Shown in pieces: positions 12,298-23,455 of a stretch of DNA of 64,000 nucleotides. Origin of the DNA: Hygrophila difformis (taxonomy: Eukaryota; Streptophyta; Magnoliopsida; Lamiales; Acanthaceae). The stretch covers positions 13,809,086-13,873,085 of the forward strand of contig JAOANR010000010.1 in the NCBI GenBank assembly GCA_030278955.1, read 5' to 3'. The translations under genes were made by a program, and so were the position numbers. The notes beneath the pieces are model-generated. The model was not told the DNA's origin, did no database searches, and saw only the letters and a program-made list of their open reading frames with translations. Position 1 is the first letter of the stretch, and every line of letters begins with the position of its first letter.

Positions 12298-14140
12298 CTA
12301 CAGCCGCACGAACAATCTTCCATTCGCATCATCCCGAACCAAGTCTTTAATGTCATCCGGTGGGAAGGCCCAGATCGTGTAAAACTCCTCCCGTAACACT
12401 GCCTTACGCGCCAATGCATCAGCATCTTTATTACATTCGCGATAAACATGGCGAACCTCACAGCCATCCAAAGCTTGAAGTGCCCTACGAACATCTTCAA
12501 GGAGAGGCCATAACACATGCAGGCGAGACACTCCAGAACAAATCAACTTAGATGCTTCCAAGGAATCAACATAGACAGCAGTGACCCTCAAAGCATTACT
12601 CGCGGCCAATTGTAATCCACGTAATAGTCCAATGAGCTCAATCTCTAAGATATCACGGCCTTGATGCTTTCCACCATAGGCTAGTCGCCATTCTCCATTA
12701 CTATTACGTATGACAGCTCCATAACTAGCAACGTCAGATCCTTTCCAGCATCCATCAGTATGTAATAGCAATCCAACATCCGATTCTCTCTTCCAGCTAA
12801 CCATTCTGACCTCTCTCTCCCCCGTCCGTGTATGATGCGTAGACATTGCTCGAGTCAACTGTCGAGCTTGGCAGAGGAGCTTGTGGATACGAGTCTCTGT
12901 TCCATGAAAAACTCGGTGATGCCGCTCAAGCCAAATGACCCAACAAAGAGCAACAAAATAATCACCAAACGTCCGCCACATCCATTCCATCCAATGCCGG
13001 ACATCGCGTTCATCAACCTGATCAAGAAACGGCAGTTGTGGAAGGCCTCCCTTAGTCCAAACCTGAATCGTCCATGCACACTTGAAAAGGCAATGCTTCC
13101 AATCTTCAACATGATCGCCGCAGATAGTACACAATGGAGAGGAAGCCAACTGCCGCCGATACCGTAGATCATTAATAGGTAATGCATTATGACCAATTAA
13201 CCAAAGAAAGAAACCAATCTTCTCAGGTATCCAAGGTCTCCACAACCAACGCCATCCCGTCGTCCGGGCCGCATCGCGTGTCAACCATTTGAAGCCCGAA
13301 GCAACAGAATAAACCCCATTGCTAGACCCTCTCCAATGGATGATGTCGGCAAAAGAAGCCGAAAGAAAAGGAACAGGCGACTTGAGAATAGCGGCTCTCA
13401 ACTCAGTAGGGAGTACAGTATATAAATCCGATAGATTCCATACTCCATTATTCACTATATCTTTAATCTTAAGTTTGATGTCATTGTAGTGCACAAAATC
13501 TACCTTATTTGTGAGAAAATCGCCTTGCCACCACGGCACATACCACAAGGAACTCTCACCATTGCCAATTCAGATACCAAAACCTTCACGAAAAACTTCG
13601 GCCACCTTAACGAGCATCTTCCACACCTTGGTGCCACGGTAATGAGTAACCGGAAAAGGGCCGTCAGTTGTGTATTTGCCACGAAACGAATGAACCCACA
13701 ATTTATAAGGACTAAACATGTAATCCCATATACGCTTGCCAAGCATAGCCATATTCATTTCACGTGCCGGACGAATACCAAGACCGCCATCCTTTCTAGG
13801 CAAAGCAATGGTGCTCCAATTAACCAGATGAAGACCATGACCATCCCCTCCCTTCCATATCCAACGTCGGACAATCTTATCTATTTCCCTACACACCCCC
13901 ATGGGTAATAAATGAACTTGCATAGTATAAACTGGAATAGTAGCCAAGACTGATCGAGCAAGCGTCATGCGGCCCGCCTTGTTGAGAAGCATGCCGGACC
14001 AGGTGCTCATTTTATCCTTTAGCCGCCTCAACAATGAATCAAAGTGGGATAATTTCATGCGCCCATGAATGACACGAAACCCTAAATATTTACCAAGCTC
14101 CTGGCCAACCGTAATGCCTAGATACTAAGCCACCCAGCCG
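12298..14140 (-). pseudogene. LINE ORF2 C-terminal half: RT thumb, zf-RVT and RNase H
   Basis: The upper part reads GKYLGFRVIHGRMKLSH, then MTLARSVLATIPVYTMQ and GGLGIRPAREMNMAMLGKR, which is typical of the LINE RT thumb. A shift near 13,560 joins to a 416-residue frame. That frame has a zinc-binding stretch (LCTICGDHVEDWKHCLFKC) and an RNase H fold with HTDGCWKG, EIELIGLLRGL, VDSLEA and KDADALA, the four acidic positions of plant LINE RNase H. It ends at 12,298. The start is truncated near 14,130, where similarity stops. Confidence 0.85.
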
Positions 14141-16880
14141 ACTTCTTCCGTAGTCGCTCCTTGAAACTTTTGACAAGTTTCATCAACTCGAGTATTTTTA
14201 TAAAATATATCAAGTTTATATTTATTAAGTGAAAAGAGTTATGATTTATGGAAGGGGTTTTAAGGATATATTCCACTTTTTATTACTCATGTGGGAAACT
14301 TTGATTTCAAACGGCGCTGTGGAACTCCCCGGCATGAAACTTTTGACAATTTCGTATCATGAAGATCCTTGCCATGAAACTTTTGACAAGTTCCCACTAT
14401 ATGTGTATCTTCTGAAAAATAATAATCCCGGTTTTCAATTTTATTTAATGAAACCAATTTATGAAGATGGAATTTGGATTAGGGATATATTTATAGGTTG
14501 TCACATTTTTATTTACTCGTGTTAAGAAACTGTGCCCCCGAAAGCGCACAGAGTCAAAAATTGCAGTATTTATAGTAAGTACCGGATCGTTCACTGGAGG
14601 ATGTGCGATAGAAGCAGGGCCCACGTCGTTTTATAAGATTTTCCACTCGGTTACTCGATTCAAGTTTGTGTTGTAACTATCATCTACTTGACATAATTTA
14701 AACTAAGCTATGAAAGCAATTAAAATAAAGCAGAAAAAATTATTCTAGCAATCGAATTATAAGAAAGCAATAAAATTATTCTAAGAAAGCGGTTAAAATT
14801 ATTCTAAGAAAGCTGATTAAAAATGAGACAGAAGGGACAGGAAGAAAATAATAAAAATTGGACAAGATTCAGATGAGACACAATTAAACTTCCATTTTAA
14901 TACACAGATCTTTGTTCGGGATAATCCTTTCAGTTAGCTAGTTCTCATGCTCTCTATACCATGTTCCCTTTAACAGACAGGTACTTACAGTAAGAGTTTA
15001 CATGCTCTTAAGAAAGTAAATTCTAAGATACCACAGACGCATAACTACCCTTGCAATGCATTGCTGAGGTGTATTATTTATCTGTGGTGGACAAGCAACA
15101 ACTAACAAATCATTTATTGAGATGCCAAGTACTCCCATCATTCCCCCATGTCACACCCAAAGATTCTAATTAAGCCATGAACTATCCCTTAACTCTCAGT
15201 CCTAGTAGCAGTTAGAAGATCTAATGACACGTCCGAGTGACCTCTACGAAAGCGATAAGAAAGTGATTAAAAGAAAGCAGTAAAGAAAGCATTTAAAATC
15301 CTATCACTCGGGAGTTTCAAAAGCTTCGTACTGGTAGTAAAAGAAAGCCCCCAGTCAGGATGACCGGACATGGATCAAGAATTCCCGGATCTCGGTGAAC
15401 CGCTCGCAGTGTTCACTTCCTTTCGGGTGGTTATGAGATACAAACTAATGAAACGAACTAATAGCTTAGTTCGTTCCGGATGCACTCACTCAGGACTCAA
15501 AAATAGTCTTTGGCAGAAGAGGATAGCAGTTGAAAGAAACTCAACCCTATCTTAGAAAATAACCAAGGCCTATGTATTGTTCCTCTAGAATTATCTAACA
15601 CACTGTATTTGAATCCAAGTGGATCACATCTCGGTGTGATAGTTAAGACTAAATTCCCAATACACAACAATTTCGGAAAATAATCGATTTGAAAATCATT
15701 CCCTAAACAGGTACTAGACTCTCAATTAAAACACAGATCCTTTCAGTCTAGGATAGACCTAATCGCTGACTCTGCTTCTAATTTCCCAAAATTAACCCCC
15801 GGTAGAATGTGAATTAGTCATAACTGTGGAATTTATCCCTTACTTAGATCCGGGTTTTATAAATGAATTTTTGTTGGAAATTTAATATGAGACATCTGAT
15901 TAAAAATCAAGACTTCTATGTCCAAGGGAAGGATCCCAAAATAATTTGACCACAATAGTTACATAATATTATCATGCATAATTTTATATGAGAAGTGTAA
16001 AATTAATTAACCCAAAATATAAAGTGGGTTTAGACAGAATGTGAGACACAGAGATGAAATAGCCGAAGATGAGAAGAATTTATTTTTGGCTAAAAAGATG
16101 GCAAAACGATTGGATGGACTGCAAACATCTGCTGTCCAATTTCCCTCTCATTTGGATTGAATGATTTTCAGACAGGGGAATGCCTTAAATGACGTTTACC
16201 GTCGTCATCTTAGACTCCACTATCTGTGAACTGGATAAAAACCCACATGTTCTATCATTGCAATAATTATTAGATAACATTGGCATATATCATCTAACAT
16301 TACTACAGCTCCAGATTCAGGTTTGAAATTAAAATAAAGAAAATAAAACTGTATTTGGACAGATGCTGACTGAGTGGCGACTTCATTTCCTGGTAAGAGG
16401 ACCGTTCGCCTGACCTCGTCAGTCACTATACAAACCATGCAAAATAACAAATAGTAATTAATACATAGACTACGGGCTACTTCATTTCCCGGTAAAGGGA
16501 CCGTTCGCCAACATTATTCTATGGTATTTTTCACTATTCGTTTCACACAACACAGGTAAAGACAAAATAAATGAAAGAAAAATATTTTTGGGTCATCTTG
16601 TATGAGAGACATTGGTTTCTCATGCAAGGGTATGGAAATTAATCCATAATTACTCATTATGTCTAAATAATCACTCATTCCATAATTAATTAATTAATTA
16701 CAATCAGGATTATATACTTAGATCATTAGAGTTTACTTTTATAGAAAAATTTTTTAATGGAAATTGAACAAAGTTCTCTATATTAAATTAATCATGGGTT
16801 GAGATCATTGGATTTCAACCTCACAATATTAATATAAAGGTTCAATTAATTAAGTGGGAAAAATGGAGAATGGGCAATCT
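14141..16880. other. Unassigned inserted sequence within the LINE
   Basis: No coding domain was recognised. Small repeats are present. GAAACTTTTGACAA occurs near 14,162, 14,337 and 14,375. AAGAAAGC words cluster at 14,750-14,820 and 15,250-15,300. A duplicated phrase, CTTCATTTCC then GGACCGTTCGCC, occurs at about 16,380 and 16,480. The texture resembles LTR or untranslated retrotransposon sequence. No paired LTR, PBS or target duplication could be assigned. Confidence 0.35.
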
Positions 16881-17440
16881 GGCAAAAAATTGCCAATTAC
16901 GACGCTAGACAGATATTACGACGCTATCCTAGGATAGCGTCGTCATGGATTGGTGAAAGAGATGAAAATTTTGGAGTTAAAGGGTTATGTACGACGCTAA
17001 CATGATTACGACGCTATCCCAGGATAGTGTCGTAGTGTTGATGTCGTGCATGGAAGTTTAGAAATTGGGGGACTACGACACTAAGCAAGCACTACGACGT
17101 TAACCTAGGTTAGCGTCGTAGGGTTTAGCGTCGTAGCATGGAGAAGATGATTTTTTTTTTTTTTGAAAAAGTAGGGATGCTACGACGCTATACACTAAAT
17201 TACGACGCTATCCTAGGACAGCGTCGTGGGTGTAGCGTCGTAGGTGGGTTTTTGTGAGAATGAAAGTATTTTGGTGTACTACGACCCTAGACAAGAATTA
17301 CGACGCTATACTTGGATAGCGTCGTAAGCTTAGCGTCGTGGTACAAATTTTTGCTTAAGTCCGAAGCAACTACGACGTAAAACCTCACCTACGGCGCTAA
17401 CCTTGGTTAGCGTCGTAGGGCGGTTAGCATCGTAGCTAGC
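16881..17440. repeat. Array of near-perfect palindromes built on ACGACGCT
   Basis: Six palindromes occur near 16,917, 17,006, 17,089, 17,200, 17,297 and 17,389. The first is a perfect 26-bp palindrome whose half-site is ACGACGCTATCCT. Each is accompanied by single half-sites (TACGACGCTA or TAGCGTCGTA), giving a period of roughly 95 bp. Such arrays resemble subterminal repeats of DNA transposons. No CACTA or other terminus lies next to it. Confidence 0.6.
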
Positions 17441-17720
17441 CCAGAACATAAGTGTTGGTCGGGTAATGCAATCTATGCGATTGCAAACCCTATTTTTCAG
17501 ATTTTGTGGTCCATTGTTTGGTATTAACCAATTATGTCGTGACACTATGCGTGCCCCGACGTGGTGGATGCCAAAAATTTCCCAAAATTTCCTCAAATTT
17601 TTCAATATACACAAACACATGAGTATCATCCACTTTTTAGATCTATCTCACTAAAACTAGAAAAATAAAAATGAAAATAAAATAAAGTAAGAAAATAGCA
17701 ATTTTACCGTATGTGAGCAT

Positions 17721-18689
17721 GTGAGCTACAACAAGTTGAAGGAGATGATGGAGGAACAAATCGTAAAGGGGCTCCCTCAACTTGATATCATCACAAATAC
17801 CGTATGTGTCGGATGTCAATTTGGCAAAGCTCATCAATTGCCATTCAAAGAGTCGGAGCATCGTTCCAAGACACCATTGGAGCTCATACACTCAGATGTT
17901 TTTGGCCCGGTAAAACAAGCATCAATTGGAGGCATGAAGTATATGGTGACATTCATTGATGACTACTTAAGGTATGTGTGGGTCTACTTTATGAAGGAGA
18001 AGTCGGAGACCTTTATGAAGTTCAAAGAGTTTAAGGAGAAGATAGAAAGTGAACTCAGTGAGAAAATTCAGTGCCTACGCACGGATAATGGAAGAGAATA
18101 TTTGTCAACTGAGTTCAATGTCTACCTTGAGAAGCACAAGATCAGACGGCAACTCAGCTGCCCTAATACTCCTCAACAAAATGGAGTAGCGGAGCGCAAG
18201 AATCGTCACCTTGCAGAAACATGTCAAAGCATGCTCCACGCTAAAAACGTTCCAGGAAGATTTTGGGCTGAATGTATGAGGACGGCATCATACGTGATCA
18301 ACAGACTTCCACAAGCAAATCTGGGATTTGTTTCTCCGTACGAGAAGCTATGGAGGATTAAACCAACCGTCGGTCATTTCAAGGTATTTGGATGCGTATG
18401 CTACGTCTTCGTGCCAGATCACCTACGGAGCAAATTTGATAAGAAGGCCATTCGATGCATTTTTGTCGGCTATGATGACTCAAGAAAAGGATGGAGATGT
18501 TGTGATCCAACTACTGGAAAGTGTCATACTTCCAGAAATGTGGTGTTTGATGAAGCTTCTTCGTGGTGGACACCTGAAAAGGTCGAGCTCCCAGAATCCC
18601 GTGGCTTAGAGGATGATCCAGAAGAAAAAGAAGAAGGTGAAGAGCATACATCGGATTTGAGAAGGAGAAAGACAATCCACCAAAGATAA
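17721..18689 (+). pseudogene. Copia integrase fragment
   Basis: The 322-residue open frame begins in the zinc-binding domain: [14 protein letters not shown] is present and the upstream HxxxH part is lost. It continues through the integrase core, with [17 protein letters not shown] and [14 protein letters not shown] supplying the D, D and E catalytic residues. The post-core region ([26 protein letters not shown]) is typical Copia. A stop follows KTIHQR. A short continuation (RRSTRLRQPNPRYAN) precedes the missing RT. In function it would join cDNA to host DNA. This fragment cannot act alone. Confidence 0.9.
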
Positions 18690-18949
18690 GAGTCCATGGA
18701 AGACCGGTATACATCAACCTGCATCCGATGAGTTCTCCCCAGCCGAAACAAAGCAGACGAACAACAATTGCGAAGGTCGACAAGGCTAAGACAACCTAAT
18801 CCAAGGTATGCTAATGTTGCCCTTGTTGAGGAAATTGCACCTATTATAAAGAAGCAACATAGAGCCAAGAGTTGCAAACATCTATGGAAGAAGAAATCAA
18901 AGCGTCGGAAGGAAATCAACCAAGGAAGGAAGTTTGCATTGAGGGGGAG

Positions 18950-19654
18950 TGTTCGAAATCAATGCAAACTTAATAATGTTACAAGCGTCATTAAATAGAA
19001 TATTCTAGAATAATAAAGAAATGGACTTGTGTAGAAGTCCATAGAAAAATCTAGATTAAGTATTAAAATAATCTTATTAGAATATTCTAGAAAATGGGGG
19101 AGTAATATAGAATAATCTAGAGAATAATTAATTATGATATTTATAGAATTCTCTAGAAACTTGCTCACCCTATAAATAGGGGTGACCCCCCCTCATTTGT
19201 AAGTGTGGTGAGTTGAGTGATGTAGAAGTGTGGTAAGGAGTGTAGAGAAGTTGTGAGTTTAGTGTATAGTGGAGAGTTGAGTGAAGTAGAGAGGTGTGAG
19301 TTGAGAAGTGAGTTGAGAGTTGAGGAGTGATAAGGTGTGAGTAGTGAAATCTCTTGTAATTGTGTTTTGTATTTATAAAAGTGTTATCTTTGTTTAAGTC
19401 TCTCATTTAAGCCTTGGTTTGTTAAGTTCTTGGTGCACTTGCATTAGTTATATGGTCGGCCCTGCCGCCTAACTAATATATGGTCGGTTATACCGTCTAA
19501 TGATATATGGTCGGCCCTGCCGCCTAAGTATCCTTGTGTACTAAGAATTTTAGTTAAAGGCTAACCAACATTAAAGTGTTGGTGTTGTGTGAGTGAATTG
19601 TCATACATCCTCTATAGTGTGTGTGTTTGTGTTTCGTAGTAGCCTTTCCCAACA
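18950..19654 (+). repeat. Copia LTR with TATA box and a three-copy internal repeat
   Basis: The 705-bp LTR begins TGTTCGAAATC and ends CCCAACA. TATAAATAGGGG lies at 19,171-19,182, a good promoter. From 19,451 to 19,530 the word ATATGGTCGG with TGCCGCCTAA or a variant occurs three times. The PPT lies immediately upstream. At 19,656 TTGGTATTAGAGC follows, matching the 3' end of initiator tRNA-Met with one mismatch. Confidence 0.8.
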
Positions 19655-19682
19655 GTTGGTATTAGAGCTTATTTCCCAACAA

Positions 19683-20065
19683 CTATCCTTCGTTTCGTTC
19701 GTTTTCGCCCCCCCCCCCCCCCCCCCCCTTTTCGTGGCTGTCTTCCTCCATCACGATTTCATCCAGCTCGACCACCAATGGATTTCTCTGGCGCACTGGT
19801 TGCTCCACGTTAGCTCTAAGAAGAATGGCCCTTTTGCAGCATGCTCTGGTCACCGCCGCGATGAAAAAGCCCATCGCGTCAGAATTGCCCGCCTGGCGCG
19901 CTAGTTTAAATGTATCTAATATGTTGTATAGATCTTGACCGCAAATATCGCATGTGAAGCCAAGATTAGCCGGCGCCGCCATCATCGTGGATAATTTTAT
20001 ATTTTTTTTATTTGGGTATAGATACGAAGCTATCCCTCTTTATATACTGTGTATGTAAAACGCAG
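19683..20065 (-). pseudogene. Truncated unknown ORF with its own TATA box
   Basis: On the minus strand, TATATAAAGAGGG (near 20,035-20,048) lies about 55 bases before an ATG at 19,985. A 100-residue frame follows: MMAAPANLGFTCDICGQDLY, then an acidic stretch (VVELDEIVMEED). It runs into a C-run (19,709-19,730, plus strand) that marks the junction with the Copia sequence. The CDIC pair hints at a zinc-binding motif, but the domain is not recognised. It looks like the 5' end of a small host gene or captured fragment cut off by rearrangement. Confidence 0.4.
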
Positions 20066-20927
20066 GGCCGATTAACTGCTTTGTTGAGGCCAAAATTAAC
20101 CGATTAATATAGATAGTTAATACATAGTATATTTTTTTTTGACAAATGATAATTAATACATATATTGATACATTCAATAAATTAAATAAATTATATATTT
20201 CAATTGATAAAGTATGATTATTAATGTGATACATCCATACATTCAGTAAATTAAATGTTTCAATTCAATATAGATAAGATCATAGATTATTCTGTCAAGC
20301 GTACATTTTATCTAGCTAATAAAATATAATTATTAATATATTATACTTCTATAGCATTAAAAAAGTATAATAAATTTAAATCAAATAAAAAATTATATTT
20401 GTTGTATTAAAAACCATGTATGACCATAAATAATTTCTGAATAATTAAAATATTCCAAGTACAACGTATTAAAAGATTATTGGAACTTAAATGAATAAAA
20501 ATATCGGTCAAGAAAGAACAGTAGAAAAATGAATACTATTTATAAGATAATAAATACTATTAAATTAACAAATTACAAAGAATAAAGTGTGTTTCTATTT
20601 AAATAAGAAGTATAACACAATTAGATAAGTTCATTTAAATATATTATTTAAATGCTCGGACTAAACCATTACAAATTTGAATGGGAAAGAAAATTAAAAA
20701 CGTACTTAAAAATACAATGTGTATTTGAAGTTGTTGTTATTATATATATAATAATAATGATAATGATAATATTTATTGAATATTTGACCAAAATAATGTA
20801 CTTATTTAAGTCACTAAAGATCACGACATTACACAAATTAATTATCACACTATTTTGGACAATATTTTTATCTGATGTAGATAATTGATTAAATTATCAC
20901 ATAATTTTTTTTTGAAACAATATATAA
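20066..20927. other. AT-rich non-coding sequence
   Basis: Nothing recognisable was seen. Composition is strongly AT, with short ATTATTA-type runs. The short ORFs are chance. Confidence 0.5.
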
Positions 20928-20929
20928 TA

Positions 20930-21187
20930 CTCCATTCATTTTCAAAAAATTGAAATGGACCCACAATGACGCAGTCCAATGTATATTTTAAATTATTAAT
21001 AACTCAAATTCGGTACAAGTAAAAATCCTAAAAGTTCGATATTCAAAAACTACTCGATGAGACGAATCTAACAAGATCCCACTTGGTTATATTTAACTTG
21101 TATAACTACGATAAAACTTTAAATCAAAGTACGTGTGTGAATAGTGTCAAATTTCCAAATGTTTCAACTATTGGAAAACGGAGGGAG
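20930..21187. mobile_element. Stowaway-like MITE
   Basis: The ends CTCCATTCATTTTC and GAAAACGGAGGGAG are inverted repeats flanked by TA (20,928-20,929 and 21,188-21,189). The interior is shared with the element at 46,060-46,318, including the AATCTAACAAGAT word and the AATAGTGTCAAATTTCC word. This is a Tc1/mariner-derived MITE. Confidence 0.75.
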
Positions 21188-21189
21188 TA

Positions 21190-21829
21190 TTTAGTAATAT
21201 GTCATTTAATCCAAATTTCATATAATACTTTTTATAGTATTTTATTAAAATTTATTCTTTAAACTAAAACTACTAAATTCTATAAAACTAAAACTACTAA
21301 TAAATAAGTTTCTCAAAGCCCAAGTATGTTTGAAACCAATAATTAAACTCAATTATTCAAGCCCATTAATCATACATTACTAATTAATAAGATCAACAAG
21401 TTTTATAATGGAGTGATTAATTTTGATAGTTGGGCTTTATTTCAGAACACTTTAACATAAAAAGCCCAAACAGCAAGTTAGCCGATAAGAAAGCCCAGAA
21501 TAATCCAAACCCTAGGCCAGATAACTCGATTAGGGTTCTTCAACAACATTTGAATCCATCGCCCACCTCAATCTCTCTACTCCAGCAGATTGGAAGCACA
21601 ACGAAGACGGGATGGGTATGGAAGTTTCTTCAATGGATCCTTGTCGATAATTTGGGTTTTTCTTGTATACAGACGAAGGAAAACCCAGGGGCGGATGCAT
21701 GTATTGCCAAGTGGGGCACGAGACACCATTTAAATTCATAAAATTGCTATTTTAACCTTAATTCATAAAATAAAATAAATTTCGGATTTTGTGGTCCATT
21801 TTTTAGGACTAATTATGTCACATAATATT
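21190..21829. other. Unassigned sequence between the MITE and the LINE break
   Basis: The stretch 21,490-21,740 has gene-like composition (AAACCCTAG and TTAGGGTTC words as in plant 5' UTRs). It ends in GGGGCGGATGCATGT, which resembles the start of some transposon-flanking sequences. A stretch at 21,784-21,830 (TTTTGTGGTCCATT then AATTATGTC) is repeated at 17,503-17,550. No ORF is supported. Confidence 0.35.
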
Positions 21830-23455
21830 GGTCTCAACAGCGACACCAACACCTTAGTGATAATCTTAAAAGCGACATTACATAGCATCAAAGGGCAGAA
21901 CTGTGTAATGGATTCCGGAACAGCTACTTTAGGTATAAGGCACATATATCCGTGTGCCAAGCCAACCGGCAGCTTTCTGGTCTCCATAGCGTCTCTCACC
22001 AACTTCATAACCGAACTCCCCATGAATTCCCAATAGCGTTGAAAGAAAGCAGTCGGGTAGCCATCAGGACCCGGCGCCGTATAGGCCCTCATTGAGTGAA
22101 CTGCTTTCGCAACCTCATCGTCCTCAAGGTTAGCACACATACGCGTTTTATGAACTTCCAAGAGAGGAGCCAGAAGAGGCAGGTCTGCCGCGATCACCTC
22201 CTCACCATTATCCTCATATTGCTTAGCATAATAATCAGTGACGTGTTGCTGCAAGGTAGATTGATTTTCCTCCCAAATATCCCCTATCTTCAAGCCATAA
22301 ATCCGGCTTCGCTTGCGGTGCACTTTAGCTTTCGCATGAAAATATTTTGTATTCCAATCCCCAACACGAACCCACTTATCTCTTGATTTTTGGAACCAAA
22401 GCATCTCCTCCTGTAGAAGCACTTCCTCCAATTCGTTTTTAATTTCCACCTCCAAGCGTTGCATCCAAGCTGAATCCGTACGAGCCATACACTTTTCAAG
22501 TCCTTTTAACCGATTCTTCAGCCTTCTCTTCCGGTCCCTTATGTTACCAAAAATCTCCTTATTAAAAACTTGAGACTTATGTTGAATATTCTCCAAGATT
22601 TCATGCAACGCAGCCCCTCCGCCACTTGCGCATCGCTAGACCACGTCCTTATATTGTTCATGCATCCCCCAGGCCGCTTCCCATCGAAAGGGTCGCTGCA
22701 CTGCTGGGAGCCGCCCCTCCCCACATACGAGCTTCAAGGGACAATGATCGGAACCCATTCGAGGAAGATGATAGATGCGCCCCTCCGGAAAAAGGTTCAT
22801 CCATGGATAATCCTCTATCTAGGCACTTGCTAAGGCGACGTCCGGCCCCAGCCATCCGTGACCAAGTAAAGGCATTACCAAAAGTCGGGACATCCATCAA
22901 ATTACAGTCATTAATAACCTCCCTGAACTCCATTGCCCTGTCAGGAAGAAACACGCCACCCTGCACCTCCTCTTCTCTTGTAATTTCATTCCAATCTCCA
23001 ATGATGATCCAAGGCCCCTCAATTGTTGCAGAAAGCATTTTCAATTCATCCCAATTGGTTCGTCGCCTCTGATAATTAGGGGATGCATACATAGTAGAGA
23101 AATACCACGACGAGTGACCCTTCGTGAGCTTCACTATCAAGATCCGATCTCTAGTATCGAACAAATTAATGTGACAATCCACATGACGACCACGAAGCAA
23201 CCATAGACCACCTCCCTGTCCCATCGTATCCTGAATCATTACCGCAGAATAACCAAGCCGATCGAAGAAACCCCTTACCCGATGGAAGTGACCTCGTGGT
23301 TCCATGATGCAGAAGAAATCCGGATGATGATCATTAACAACTTCACCAACCCAACGTTGAGCCGCACGACTCATCAAGCCACAGACATTCCACACAATAA
23401 TAGTATAATTAACAAAATCCATAAAAATTAATGCAAATGACAAACCCCCATCCAA
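21830..23455 (-). pseudogene. LINE ORF2 N-terminal half: endonuclease and start of RT
   Basis: The endonuclease begins near MDFVNYTIIVWNVCG, shows FCIMEPRGH and GDWNEITREEE, and then loses frame near 22,800. The linker and RT N-terminus reopen at 22,608 (LQEEMLWFQKSRDKWV, APGPDGYPTAFFQRYW, GLAHGYMCLIPKV, LCNVAFKIITKVLV). Similarity ends at LLRP near 21,830. The start is close behind ORF1, whose stop is at 23,456. The RT palm motifs are missing from this half. Confidence 0.85.

Larger units (their letters stand above)
17715..19690 (+). mobile_element. Internally deleted Copia LTR retrotransposon fragment
   Basis: The order is integrase (17,715-18,600), a short linker, a polypurine tract TTGAGGGGGAG (18,939-18,949), an LTR (18,950-19,654), then a primer-binding site at 19,656. 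Gag, protease, reverse transcriptase and RNase H are absent. The coding frame jumps from the region just before RT (MEEEIKASEGN) to the C-terminal tail within a few codons. A PBS on the far side of the LTR is not expected for a simple 3' LTR. Confidence 0.8.

Noticed and set aside
14141..16880. A hidden host gene in the unassigned part of the LINE insert
   Set aside because: The frames are short with no splice-compatible domain fragments. The repeat texture fits retrotransposon non-coding sequence better.
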